Shown here in pieces: positions 7,552-16,294 of a DNA stretch of 22,361 nucleotides. Source of the stretch: a virus. The position numbers and the translations under genes were made by a program. The stretch covers positions 1-22,361 of the IMG/VR virus record IMGVR_UViG_3300021197_000117; one strand, 5' to 3'. The stretch's first letter is position 1, and the number at the start of each line of letters is the position of its first letter. The notes under the pieces are model-generated. The model made no database searches. It saw nothing but the letters and a program-made list of their open reading frames with translations, and was not told the origin of the DNA.

Positions 7552-7617
7552 ATGCCTTTTGTAGATCAAAACGTGGGAGCCAAGGGTTTCGAAAGCTTTA
7601 AAAAGAAAGAAGACTGA
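7552..7617 (+). CDS. Micro-ORF, 21 aa, coupled to the giant ejection protein
   Basis: ATG at 7552 opens a 21-codon frame, MPFVDQNVGAKGFESFKKKE plus a final Asp, ending at a TGA whose last A is the A of the next ATG. A ribosome site (TTAGGA) lies about seven bases upstream. The frame fills the gap between the gp14-like gene and the 1470-aa gene, which has no strong ribosome site of its own, so one role could be to deliver ribosomes to it by coupling. The codons look normal for this genome. The peptide may be functional in itself (charged C-terminus) or only a leader; too short for the usual gene finders. Confidence 0.5.
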   Translation: MPFVDQNVGAKGFESFKKKED

Positions 7618-10600
7618 TGGTTAAAATCCTAGGTGAAGACAGCAAACCAGTTACAGTTCTGGGTGACGAAGAGGTTGTTTACGAAAGATTACAAGCTGAC
7701 CCTCGCTCAGCTTCAGCTGAACGCAGAGATACTGCTGTACTAGGTGCTACAGGTCAGTTGCCCGAAGAGGTTGCTGACTTACGTGCTGAGGTGAGTGCTC
7801 GTGTAAACGACACTATGACAAATGCAGTGAGGGACCTACGTGTTTACGATATTGCTGACATTGAGGAAACAGCACAACAACTTGAGGATCAGTCAAACAA
7901 AGGCTCTACTCTAGTTACACTCGGTGACTTCTTTGACAACTCTTTTCAGGCTATGAAAAACCCTAGTCTAAACGAAGCAGCTAACCTTGCAACTATCAAG
8001 TATCAGCTGACTGTTGAGAAACTTCAAGACGCAATAGAAGCTAACACAGCAGAGACTGGTGTAGGTACTGTAGTTAACTGGTTTGACCGCTATGTTCTAC
8101 GTCAAGTTCCAATCGGAGCCTTTGAGGCTGTCACACTTGAAAGCACTGGAGTGAATAACGAGTTTGCTCGTGCCATTGCAGGTGATATGTCAGTACAAGA
8201 GTACGAAACATTTCTTGACACACGTATTGATGAGTTCCTAGGTCAGGGTATTCTCTTTGGAGATAACCCTTTTGCTTTACAGGACTTGCTTGCGGCAGCT
8301 ACTCGTTTAGGTAACGACGATAATGCCATTACGGATGCTGTGCTCGGTGCTGTTGATTTGGTTCCTCTGGCAGGCACAGTCGCTAAAGGAACGGTACGTG
8401 CCGCTTCTACCGTGACAAAAGCCCGTAGGATTTCCAAGGGATTGAACGCCCTGTCTAAGTCTCCTACAGCCTCTACTCGTGCTGGGGCTATTGCTGGCCC
8501 TGAGGCGGCTACAGAAGTAGCTGAGAACATAGCTAAACGTACAGACGAGCCTGAAAACCTAGCTTCTATGGGACCTAGCATGGCTGACCCTGTGTCAGAC
8601 AAAGCCCCTGTACGTCCCCTTGGCTCAGCTGCAGCCTCAAATGATGTAGCATCTGAAGTAGCTAATGATGCTTACAACTACGTCACTGACGCACTTGGTC
8701 AAATCTATGATAAGGACGCCCTTAACCTACACATATCCCGAAAGGTTGATGCCTTAGAGTCTAAGCTTAACAAGGGCCTCATAAACCAAGACCTAGACTA
8801 CACGACAGGAAAGCTATCTGTTGTTATGGGTAACCCAAGGACAGGTATGCCTGTGTCTAAGAAGACAGCCATGCGTTACGCTGAGGATGTGCCTGAAGCT
8901 ACTGTCATCCCCATTGACGAAGCTAACAACAAGTGGGCCATTCAAGTTGATGAAGTTGTTGACCTTGACGGTTTTGTCAATGTTAGTAACTTTGAGGATA
9001 GCTGGAAGTTTACCTCTGACAGTAAGACTAACTTCGTCACATACCTTGCAGGCGCAACTCAAAAGGCTTTCACTAAAGTATTTGGAAACCCTGTGACAGG
9101 AGGGGCTTACCTCCGTGACAATGCAAACTTAACTAATCTGGCTAACCGTGGCGAGAGTGGCTTTATACGCCTGACGCAGCTGGCAGCGCCTATGCTTGAA
9201 AAAATAGGTAAAGTTTCCAGTAAGGACTTCGAAAGTATCGGTGACATTATCTCTCGACTCCAGTCAGGTGACGCTGCGTCTACCCGTACATGGTTTACGG
9301 ATGACCAGTTCATCGACATGTGGAAAGCTGACAACAAGGGGAAAGCTCCTTCTCAGAAGGTAGTTGACGCTTATCGTGCTACTGTAAACCTTAGCGACTA
9401 CAACTACACTATCCGTTCAACTGAGCTTGTGAAATCCCTACACCGTGAAGGGTATCGACGTATTTCAGTAACTGTTGGTGGCGAGCAGAGGTTCCTAGCT
9501 GGTAAGAGACTAGACAGTGTTCCTGAAAACGAGCTGTTCCTTGACGCACGGTCTGGAGCTACCTTTACAAAGGCTGAGTATGATGGGCCAGTTGTCAACG
9601 TCTTTGAGATCGACATGGAGGTCAACGGAGTAAAGTACGTTGTTGACACAAACGTAGTCAAGCCTCTTGAGTTTGAGGACGCTATGGGTTACAATGCAGG
9701 TGGACCCCGTATTAACCCTACAGCCACCGAGTTTGTTGTCCTACTTGACGAAGCAGGTAAACCCCTTAACGTTGTCCTGTCGGCAAGCTCACCCAAAACC
9801 TCACGCTTAGCTGCAAAGCAGATGGATACTCTGTTTGATTCAGCTAAAGCTGATAACCTTACGGACGATATTGTTCAAGCCAATAACAAGTGGAACACAA
9901 GTCTTGAGACACGTGATGATGTTCTTCGTTGGTTTAACGAGAATGGTATTGACGTAAACGGTAAGAAGCCCCAGTTCACCACTAAGGCTCGTGACGAGTC
10001 TGTCTTTACAGGAGCAAACGCAAGTGTGTTTGTACCAAACGGTTCACTTGAAGACTTCTATACCTTCACTAACAAACGTAATGACAACCCACTAACTCAC
10101 TTCGGCAATGGTTCGGCTACTGTCAACGACAATCCTATCCGTGGTATCCTCAACCAGACCAATACGGTCAACAGAGCTTTGTCATTCAGCAAGTACAATG
10201 ACGCAGCCAAGGTATCTATAGGTCAAAAGGTAAAGCAGATCGCTGATCCGAACAGCTCAAACAAGGACTATCGTTCGTACTACGACAATATGCAGTCTTG
10301 GCTACCAGAAGACAGCAGCAACGAAGTTATTCGTAAACTGTACGAGCGTAAGCGGATCACAGACTTGCGCCTAGGGGGTGAGGGTTTTGGTGATAAGGCT
10401 GTCACACGTATAGCTGATGACGCTTCAAACCTCATCTATGACTTGACAGGTAAAAAGTTCAATGCAGGTAATCCAACGCACTTCTTGACGAACTATGGTT
10501 TTAAGTCCATTTTCCTTGGTGACCCTTTCCAGATGGTACTTCAGTCCGTTCAGTCTACCTTCATTGTAGCTATGGCTGGGCTTGATGATGGCCTCCAAGG

Positions 10601-12029
10601 TGCTGTTATGGCCAGTAGTCTTTTAAAGTCCCTCAAGCTAAGTGGTAAACCCCTCGACATTTACCTTGACAGGTTTGCAAAACACTTTAACTACTCCAAG
10701 CAGGAAGCTAGTGAACTTCGTCAACTTTTCATCGACATGGCTCGTTACGAAGTTGACCCTACTAATCTTGCAGAGGGTTTCCAAACCAACGCTAGACCCT
10801 CAGCCAAATCGTCAAGCAAAACTCTCAGAGTAGCAGGTAACAGAGTCAACAAGGCTTGGGAGAAAACCAACAGCGTAGGTATGGTCTTCTTTAACAAGGG
10901 CGAACAGATTACTCGCCTCACTGCTTTTGGTGCAGCGGCACGTAAGTGGGGTAATGCAAACAAAGGTAAAAGCTTCTTGTCAGAGGAGGCTCGTGTGTGG
11001 ATTTCAAACAAAGAACAAGCCTACTCTTTGAACATGACAAACATGAGCCGTTCACAAGTTCAGCAAGGTGTCACAAGAGTTCCGCTTCAGTTCTACTCCT
11101 ATATGTTGAGAGCCTTTGAGGGTGTCTTTATTGGTAAAGACCTCACCCCAGCTGAGCGTATGAAATTGGCTGTCATGCTTGGACCTTTCTGGGGTACAAC
11201 AGGCTTAGGTATGTCAAACGAAGCTCCAGTTGTTGAGGCTATGAACGGCTACCTGCCTGAGGGTTACAAGATTGAAGCTGGGTCAGACACATACAGGCTA
11301 GTTAAGAACGGTGCTATAGACGCTCTCTTTGCTTGGGCAACTGGGGATGACACCCCTGAGATTGCACTGGCAAGTCGTGCAGGTCTTGGGGATGGTGTTC
11401 TGTCAACCTACCGAAACTACCGTGATGGAACCTTTGTCGAAGCACTCCTTGGCGCAGGTGGTGGTAAGACTGGCGATACTCTGGTTGACTTTTCTAAAGT
11501 ACTGGGGGCAATCCAGCGTGGTGATCCTATCAGCATTAACGAAGAGGTTTTAGACTTGTTCAGAAACTTCAAGTTTATTGATAACACAGCCAAGGTTGTT
11601 GGTATGATTAGGCGTGAGGCTTACATATCTAGAAACGGGGGTAGAGTTGACTTCGAGTTTAACACACTAGACACTATCTTCACAGGTTTGGGTATCCCAC
11701 TTGAAGAAGTTCAACAGGTTTACGACTCACGTGACATTCTCTTCAACAGCAACAAAGTCTACAGAGCTTACTCCAAAGAGATCAAGAGTAGAATTGATGG
11801 CTACTGGGATGCTATCAACAACAGGGACGCTGAGTTAGCTAACCAACACATGTTAAGTATTCAGATGTCTGTGGATACAATGACAGGCTTAACCCCAGAG
11901 CAGCTTGATAGCCTACGTACTCAGGTATACCGAGGTTTCTCGGACACCACAACATTTGAAAACGTACAGAAACTTAGACGTATGGGTCTGTACAACGAAG
12001 CTCAGCAGCTTCTTGAAACCACAAAGTAA
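7617..12029 (+). CDS. Giant internal virion / DNA ejection protein, gp16-like (1470 aa)
   Basis: At 1470 residues this is the largest gene in the window and corresponds in size and position to the T7 gp16 class, which forms the trans-envelope channel and drives early genome entry. It is mostly helical with few Cys. A hydrophobic segment near residues 242 to 262 (AITDAVLGAVDLVPLAGTVA) could contact membrane. The centre is of mixed beta/alpha type. The C-terminal third holds further hydrophobic or aromatic stretches (PFQMVLQSVQSTFIVAMAG; FYSYMLRAFEGVF) and ends in soluble helices. I see no lysozyme motif in this protein, unlike T7 gp16, where it is N-terminal; here that activity appears to sit in the next gene. 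It starts on an ATGA-type overlap with the micro-ORF. Confidence 0.75.
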   Translation: MVKILGEDSKPVTVLGDEEVVYERLQADPRSASAERRDTAVLGATGQLPEEVADLRAEVSARVNDTMTNAVRDLRVYDIADIEETAQQLEDQSNKGSTLVTLGDFFDNSFQAMKNPSLNEAANLATIKYQLTVEKLQDAIEANTAETGVGTVVNWFDRYVLRQVPIGAFEAVTLESTGVNNEFARAIAGDMSVQEYETFLDTRIDEFLGQGILFGDNPFALQDLLAAATRLGNDDNAITDAVLGAVDLVPLAGTVAKGTVRAASTVTKARRISKGLNALSKSPTASTRAGAIAGPEAATEVAENIAKRTDEPENLASMGPSMADPVSDKAPVRPLGSAAASNDVASEVANDAYNYVTDALGQIYDKDALNLHISRKVDALESKLNKGLINQDLDYTTGKLSVVMGNPRTGMPVSKKTAMRYAEDVPEATVIPIDEANNKWAIQVDEVVDLDGFVNVSNFEDSWKFTSDSKTNFVTYLAGATQKAFTKVFGNPVTGGAYLRDNANLTNLANRGESGFIRLTQLAAPMLEKIGKVSSKDFESIGDIISRLQSGDAASTRTWFTDDQFIDMWKADNKGKAPSQKVVDAYRATVNLSDYNYTIRSTELVKSLHREGYRRISVTVGGEQRFLAGKRLDSVPENELFLDARSGATFTKAEYDGPVVNVFEIDMEVNGVKYVVDTNVVKPLEFEDAMGYNAGGPRINPTATEFVVLLDEAGKPLNVVLSASSPKTSRLAAKQMDTLFDSAKADNLTDDIVQANNKWNTSLETRDDVLRWFNENGIDVNGKKPQFTTKARDESVFTGANASVFVPNGSLEDFYTFTNKRNDNPLTHFGNGSATVNDNPIRGILNQTNTVNRALSFSKYNDAAKVSIGQKVKQIADPNSSNKDYRSYYDNMQSWLPEDSSNEVIRKLYERKRITDLRLGGEGFGDKAVTRIADDASNLIYDLTGKKFNAGNPTHFLTNYGFKSIFLGDPFQMVLQSVQSTFIVAMAGLDDGLQGAVMASSLLKSLKLSGKPLDIYLDRFAKHFNYSKQEASELRQLFIDMARYEVDPTNLAEGFQTNARPSAKSSSKTLRVAGNRVNKAWEKTNSVGMVFFNKGEQITRLTAFGAAARKWGNANKGKSFLSEEARVWISNKEQAYSLNMTNMSRSQVQQGVTRVPLQFYSYMLRAFEGVFIGKDLTPAERMKLAVMLGPFWGTTGLGMSNEAPVVEAMNGYLPEGYKIEAGSDTYRLVKNGAIDALFAWATGDDTPEIALASRAGLGDGVLSTYRNYRDGTFVEALLGAGGGKTGDTLVDFSKVLGAIQRGDPISINEEVLDLFRNFKFIDNTAKVVGMIRREAYISRNGGRVDFEFNTLDTIFTGLGIPLEEVQQVYDSRDILFNSNKVYRAYSKEIKSRIDGYWDAINNRDAELANQHMLSIQMSVDTMTGLTPEQLDSLRTQVYRGFSDTTTFENVQKLRRMGLYNEAQQLLETTK

Positions 12030-12038
12030 GGAAATACA

Positions 12039-14837
12039 ATGGCTGGAATATTCCAACAGCAACTTCAAACCCAAGTACAGCCAACCCAAGCTGTTGCAGA
12101 TAACTCTGCTTCTGCTGCTATTGATACGTTAACTGACGTTGCCGCTGGTTTCTTTAGGTCCCAGAAGGCCAACAAGCCAGCAGGCCCTACGTACAAGCAA
12201 GCTAAGCTTGAGAACTTCTCAGCTGATCTGAACCGTATACAAGCTTTGGCTGAGTCAGGTGAGATACCAGATAGTAGGATCAAAGCAGATGCCCGTATTG
12301 CAGCCCAAAGAGTCGCTAGCCTAGACGTACCTGAGGCAATCAAACAGCAGTACGAGGCTGTAACAGGTGATCAGTTCGATGCTTTTGCTTATGAAGACCC
12401 AGAGGAATACCAAACAAACCAGCTTCTCAGGACTGAGTTTGCTCAAGGTATCCGCCCTTCTGTTGCAGCAGAGCTTGAGGCCCAAGGTGTCGCTGTCACA
12501 CCTGAGGCTATCGACGCAGGAGTGTTATCAAAAGTAGAGCAGAAGAACCTGCTGGACAATCAGGTAGAAATACAGAGACAGAAACGTATCCTTGGTCAAC
12601 CTGTCGAAACCACACCCATCTTTGAGAGCATACAGTCTGACTACAGGACTCTTCTTGATGCTGTTAAGTCAGCCCAAGCAGACACTATCGTTGAACAGGC
12701 AGAGTTTCGTAGCCTACAGATGTCTGTCAGCAACCTTATTACAACTAAGTACGCAGGTTTTGAGACAAACCCTGAGATCAACGGCGTTATAAAGCAAATG
12801 AACGGGCTTCTTTCTGACGTTGGCAAGGGTGTAAGCTCTACACCCTCAGCTGTTCTAGCTGACACACTACAGGTAGCCTTACAGAGCAAAGGCTTTAATC
12901 CTGTAACTATTGCTATTGCTAGGGCGCAACTAGAGCAGAACCCTGAATCATTTAAGGCGAACTTCGCAAAAAATGATGAAGGTGAGACAGTAGCTGATGC
13001 GCTTGTGTCTCTCCTAGAGGGAGGTGCTCAGGACAAACCTATTGTAGATATCTTTGACTCGAAGGTTGCCCCTGTCCGTACTCCAGTAGCTGGTGAGAAT
13101 CCATCCCTTATGCAGATACCTTCTGTCTCTGAGAAACCTGAGGCGTACAAACAGGTAGTTGACAAACTGTCTTCTTCCGCAACTACCACCGACCCTAATC
13201 GTATTCTAGGAAGCCAAGAAGTACGTAACAGTTGGCTTAACTCAATGAACATTGTAGGTAGTGCTGTAGCCTCTCAGAGCGATGAGTTTATCCTTGGAGA
13301 AAAGCTTATCGCTATGTTCGCAAGTAATGGGGTCGTAAAAAACCTAGACGCAGTATACCGCACAGACCCAGCTAACGCTGCCCAGACTAATGATGTGCTA
13401 CAGAAGGGTCTCTCAGCAGAACGAGTGCGTCAAGTAAACGAACTAAACAACCGTCTTAACGCTGGTGTTGGGGAAGGTCAACTTGTGCTTGTCTCACAGG
13501 ATGGGCGACTACAGCTTAACAATGAGCTTATCGACAAGAACGCAGCAAGTCTTGCGGGTGGTGTTGCAGGCTGGAATGAAATGCGTAGTAAGATTGACGC
13601 AGCTGGTGGCCTTGAGGCTTTCCTAAAGCTTCCAAAGACAGGTGTAAGAGGCCCTAACCTAGACGCAGCTGTCATGGTAAACGGTACTCCTTACTTTTTG
13701 TCAGATATGTTCCGTATTGAGTTTGACAAGGTGAGTAAACTTACCAACAACCTTAAAATGATCGACACCAAACTAGGGAATCTTGAGACGCTTGCCACAA
13801 AGTACCAAGAAGATACCGACATGCTAAGGGGTAAACGTCAGGATACAGCTGACGCAGTAGGTGCAACCACAGGTTCTGTCACAGCACAGCTTATCGACCA
13901 GTATGAGGCTGGCCGTGGTGGTTACCGTACACTCTTTGGTCAAGCACAGGAAGCAGGCAAACCATTTGAAGGCTTCGATGTGACAACTAAGACGCTTGGT
14001 GAGCTTTATGAGTTCTCTAATCCGTCAGGTGCGGCTGGTACTTACGGTGCTTACGTTAAGGAAAATAACCCTGAGGGCGATCTCGCTACACCAATGGGCC
14101 GTTATCAGTTCGTAGGTAAAACCCTGCGTCAGGTAGCTAAGGACATGAACCTTCCAGACAGCACAGTGTTCACACCTGAGGTTCAGGACTCTATGTTCCT
14201 GTTCAAGGCTCGTCAGGTTACTAACGGCAAGTCACAGAAGGGTAAACGTGATGCCCTCCGTGGAACTTGGACAGGCTTTAAGTCAGCCTCAGATGCTCAG
14301 CTTGACCAAATGATTGGTGAGATTGAGAGCGGTAACCCTAACCTAGGTGCAGGAGCATTTGCTTCCACTAATGCACGTATGACACCTGAGGTTACGGTAA
14401 CACCACTAGCTGATCGTGGACCTGAGGTACAAGCATCTGCACCTGTAGCATCCATGGCCCCAGCTGGAGGTGCGGTAGGAGCCACAGGTATCCCAGCTGA
14501 AGCTACACTTGACCCAACGATAACTCAGGATACACCTGAGAACCAAGTAGGTGATGCACCATCTGCGCCTACGGACCAAGCAGCTGCTCTAGGACAGGCT
14601 GAAGGTTTGTCAACGGAGGTGCAGGGGTTCCTAGCAAACCTTGATGAAGACATTCCAGCTGACAAAGTACAGGCTCTGTTGGACTACTTCGGTATTGACG
14701 TTAACGAACAGTTCGGAAACAGAGAGGAAATCATTGATCGAGCTATGGCTAAGGCTTTGTCAATGGGTGGTACAGACGAAGGGAAGTTCAGTAAAGCTGA
14801 GGCTCTCCAGTACTTCCTAGATAAACTCCAAGGATAA
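12039..14837 (+). CDS. Internal virion protein with muralytic domain (932 aa)
   Basis: A second large ejection protein, following the first after a 9-base gap with TAAGGA as ribosome site. Residues 1 to about 600 are helical and Gln/Ala-rich, like T7 gp15. Around residues 615 to 770 there is a lysozyme-like domain: YEAGRGGYRTLFG with probable catalytic Glu623, then TLGELYEFSNPSG, then TPMGRYQFVGKTLRQVAKDM and FTPEVQDSMFLFKARQ. This pattern matches peptidoglycan hydrolase domains in phage virion proteins that cut a local hole in the murein for DNA entry. A Pro/Ala-rich linker (about 790 to 870) leads to a small acidic C-terminal helical domain (YFGIDVNEQFGNREEIIDRA). It thus combines gp15 position with the enzymatic part of gp16. 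Confidence 0.75.
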   Translation: MAGIFQQQLQTQVQPTQAVADNSASAAIDTLTDVAAGFFRSQKANKPAGPTYKQAKLENFSADLNRIQALAESGEIPDSRIKADARIAAQRVASLDVPEAIKQQYEAVTGDQFDAFAYEDPEEYQTNQLLRTEFAQGIRPSVAAELEAQGVAVTPEAIDAGVLSKVEQKNLLDNQVEIQRQKRILGQPVETTPIFESIQSDYRTLLDAVKSAQADTIVEQAEFRSLQMSVSNLITTKYAGFETNPEINGVIKQMNGLLSDVGKGVSSTPSAVLADTLQVALQSKGFNPVTIAIARAQLEQNPESFKANFAKNDEGETVADALVSLLEGGAQDKPIVDIFDSKVAPVRTPVAGENPSLMQIPSVSEKPEAYKQVVDKLSSSATTTDPNRILGSQEVRNSWLNSMNIVGSAVASQSDEFILGEKLIAMFASNGVVKNLDAVYRTDPANAAQTNDVLQKGLSAERVRQVNELNNRLNAGVGEGQLVLVSQDGRLQLNNELIDKNAASLAGGVAGWNEMRSKIDAAGGLEAFLKLPKTGVRGPNLDAAVMVNGTPYFLSDMFRIEFDKVSKLTNNLKMIDTKLGNLETLATKYQEDTDMLRGKRQDTADAVGATTGSVTAQLIDQYEAGRGGYRTLFGQAQEAGKPFEGFDVTTKTLGELYEFSNPSGAAGTYGAYVKENNPEGDLATPMGRYQFVGKTLRQVAKDMNLPDSTVFTPEVQDSMFLFKARQVTNGKSQKGKRDALRGTWTGFKSASDAQLDQMIGEIESGNPNLGAGAFASTNARMTPEVTVTPLADRGPEVQASAPVASMAPAGGAVGATGIPAEATLDPTITQDTPENQVGDAPSAPTDQAAALGQAEGLSTEVQGFLANLDEDIPADKVQALLDYFGIDVNEQFGNREEIIDRAMAKALSMGGTDEGKFSKAEALQYFLDKLQG

Positions 14838-14846
14838 GGGTACAGC

Positions 14847-15221
14847 ATGGGTTATACACTAGGTCCACGCAGTAGAGATAACCTTGAGGGGGTCCACACG
14901 GACCTCCAACGGGTTGTCGAGAGAGCCATTGAGATCACTGACAAAGACTTCACAGTCATTGAGGGCTTACGGTCTAAGTCTCGTCAACGTGAGCTTGTCA
15001 ACGATGGTAAGTCTAAGACTATGAACTCTCGTCACCTTACTGGTCATGCTGTAGATATCGCACCATGGCCTATCTCATGGGACTGGGATGAGTTCTACCC
15101 TATAGCTGATGCTATGAAGGAAGCCGCTGATGAACTTGGGGTTGCCCTTGAGTGGGGTGGTGACTGGAAAAGCTTCCCTGACGCACCTCACTGGCAACTA
15201 TCACGAAAGGTCTATCCATAA
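14847..15221 (+). CDS. Endolysin, M15-family L-alanyl-D-glutamate / D,D-peptidase
   Basis: A 124-residue zinc peptidase of the VanY/M15 type, close in design to phage T5 endolysin, which cleaves peptide cross-bridges in murein at lysis. Zinc ligands are visible as His63 in SRHLTG, Asp70 in AVDIAP and His115 in PHWQ; Asp112, three residues before the last His, fits the catalytic acid; and Glu102 in LEWGGDW is conserved in the family. There is no signal peptide or SAR anchor, so access to the wall requires a holin. It opens the lysis cassette and overlaps the next gene by TAATG. Confidence 0.9.
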   Translation: MGYTLGPRSRDNLEGVHTDLQRVVERAIEITDKDFTVIEGLRSKSRQRELVNDGKSKTMNSRHLTGHAVDIAPWPISWDWDEFYPIADAMKEAADELGVALEWGGDWKSFPDAPHWQLSRKVYP

Positions 15222-15487
15222 TGAGCCAAGATCACCAGTGGCACTTGAGCAAGAGTGTCCCAATCACCTTTATCTTTGCTATCATCATGCAGACCATTGC
15301 TCTTATCTGGTTCGTTGCTACCCTACGTAATGACGTAGACTCAAACCAGAAGGAGATCGTAAGGCTTGACACACGTACGAGCAGCCTTGAGTTAGTCGTA
15401 CAAACCCAAGCCATTACCCTTGGACGTATAGATGAGAACATAAAGTCTATCCGTATGATCTTGGATAGTATGGCACGTGAGAAATGA
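15221..15487 (+). CDS. Single-pass membrane protein with coiled coil (lysis cassette)
   Basis: An 88-residue protein with one transmembrane helix at about residues 13 to 34 (VPITFIFAIIMQTIALIWFV) followed by a heptad-patterned helix to the end (DSNQKEIVRLDTRTSSLELV and onward). The architecture, short N-terminus, one TM and long periplasmic or cytoplasmic coiled coil, recalls i-spanins (Rz) but also single-pass lysis regulators. Since a unimolecular spanin candidate lies downstream, a separate i-spanin seems unnecessary, so an antiholin-like or accessory lysis role is at least as likely. It sits between endolysin and holin with a TAATG and an ATGA overlap. Confidence 0.72.
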   Translation: MSQDHQWHLSKSVPITFIFAIIMQTIALIWFVATLRNDVDSNQKEIVRLDTRTSSLELVVQTQAITLGRIDENIKSIRMILDSMAREK

Positions 15488-15738
15488 AGACATTCAAGAG
15501 AGAGCTTGCGGTAGTCCTGTTGTTGTGGCTGGTCTACCTAGTGGAAACGAAGGGGATAGACATTGTTGAAGTACTTGTATGGCCTGTCTTTTCGTTTGCC
15601 GCTGCTGCTTTTGGGTTTGATGCTTATGGTAAGTTGCAGCAAGGGTCCACTAAGTCTTCTTACAGGTGGCGGTCCCAACGTAGCAGCCAACGTACAGGCG
15701 GGGAAGACCAACAGTCAGACGATTGGCACAACAAGTAA
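15484..15738 (+). CDS. Putative holin, two transmembrane helices
   Basis: An 84-residue protein with two predicted membrane helices, about residues 7 to 21 (ELAVVLLLWLVYLVE) and 28 to 46 (EVLVWPVFSFAAAAFGFDAY), a basic N-terminus (MKTFKRE) and a polar, charged C-terminal tail. This is the usual pattern of class II holins, which accumulate in the inner membrane and open at a set time. The start is an ATGA overlap with the previous gene. The last 176 bases are shared, in another frame, with the u-spanin gene, so the second helix and the tail are encoded on top of the spanin signal peptide and linker. Function is inferred from topology and location. Confidence 0.7.
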   Translation: MKTFKRELAVVLLLWLVYLVETKGIDIVEVLVWPVFSFAAAAFGFDAYGKLQQGSTKSSYRWRSQRSSQRTGGEDQQSDDWHNK

Positions 15739-15952
15739 CATAGCCCCCACGGTAAGCATCAGGCCTAATGCAAGGGTTGACAGAGTTGACCAGAGCACAA
15801 CGCAGACTAAGGTGTCATCAGATGAAGTACACACCGTTGTCATTAACGAAGTACCAGCTTGGGTGATACTACTGCTAATCCTTGGCTGGCTCCTGCCCTC
15901 ACCACAAGAGATAGCAAGAGGCTTTCTAAAACTATTCGGAAGGAAGACGTAA
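15563..15952 (+). CDS. Putative u-spanin (unimolecular spanin), TTG start
   Basis: A 129-residue protein with the two-ended layout of phage T1 gp11, which spans from outer to inner membrane and fuses them in the last step of lysis. The N-terminus is a lipoprotein signal (Lys3, Arg11, then LPLLLLGLMLMVSC) with the lipobox Cys at residue 25. The middle is a Thr/Ser/Asn-rich periplasmic linker. The C-terminus has an inner-membrane helix at about residues 98 to 111 (VPAWVILLLILGWLL) followed by a basic cytoplasmic tail. No ATG fits: TTG at 15563 has AAGGGGA seven bases upstream, and TTG at 15566 is an alternative. T1 gp11 is of nearly equal length (131). The gene is nested in the holin gene for its first 45%. 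Confidence 0.75.
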   Translation: MLKYLYGLSFRLPLLLLGLMLMVSCSKGPLSLLTGGGPNVAANVQAGKTNSQTIGTTSNIAPTVSIRPNARVDRVDQSTTQTKVSSDEVHTVVINEVPAWVILLLILGWLLPSPQEIARGFLKLFGRKT

Positions 15953-15953
15953 C

Positions 15954-16220
15954 ATGGCCAAAGAGAAAGACCCACGCCTCAAGCGAGCAGGTGTGTCAGG
16001 CTTTAACAAACCCAAAGCTACCCCTAGCCACAAGAGTAAGTCTCATGTTGTTGTCGCTAAAGAGGGTGACAAGATTAAGACCATTCGCTTTGGACAGAAG
16101 GGTGTCAAGGGCAGTCCTGATGGAAGCGCAAGGAACAAAGCATTCAAGGCTCGTCATGCAAAGAACATTGCCAAGGGTAAAATGAGTGCAGCCTACTGGG
16201 CAGACAAGGTTAAGTGGTAA
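15954..16220 (+). CDS. Conserved basic phage protein, 88 aa
   Basis: A small, strongly basic protein starting MAKEKDPRLKRAGVSGFNKP. It contains HKSKSHVVVAKEGDKIKTIR, GQKGVKGSP and a C-terminal FKARHAKNIAKGKMSAAYWA segment. I recall near-identical motif strings in small uncharacterised proteins of marine podoviruses and cyanophages, but no function is known to me. The charge and the RHAKNIAKGK helix suggest nucleic-acid binding. It is the last gene of the late operon, starting one base after the spanin stop (GGAAGGAAG upstream) and ending just before the terminator. Confidence 0.8.
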   Translation: MAKEKDPRLKRAGVSGFNKPKATPSHKSKSHVVVAKEGDKIKTIRFGQKGVKGSPDGSARNKAFKARHAKNIAKGKMSAAYWADKVKW

Positions 16221-16228
16221 ACACAAAG

Positions 16229-16264
16229 AAGCCCCCAAGGATTTTACTCCAAGGGGGCTTTTTT
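16229..16264 (+). terminator. Terminator between the convergent arms
   Basis: AAGCCCCC (16229-16236) pairs with GGGGGCTT (16253-16260), with an inner GG/CC pair, followed by TTTT (six Ts in all from 16259). This is a strong intrinsic terminator for the + strand late genes. Read on the - strand the same stem is followed by CTTCTTTG, so it may also stop the convergent early transcript, though less efficiently. Confidence 0.9.
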
Positions 16265-16294
16265 GCTTGTCTGAGGAACTCGTTCCGACTTCTG

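Noticed and set aside
11451-11477. Walker A-like string GAGGGKTGD in the 1470-aa ejection protein
   Set aside because: Spacing is GxxxGKT and not GxxxxGK[T/S], and no Walker B or NTPase context surrounds it.
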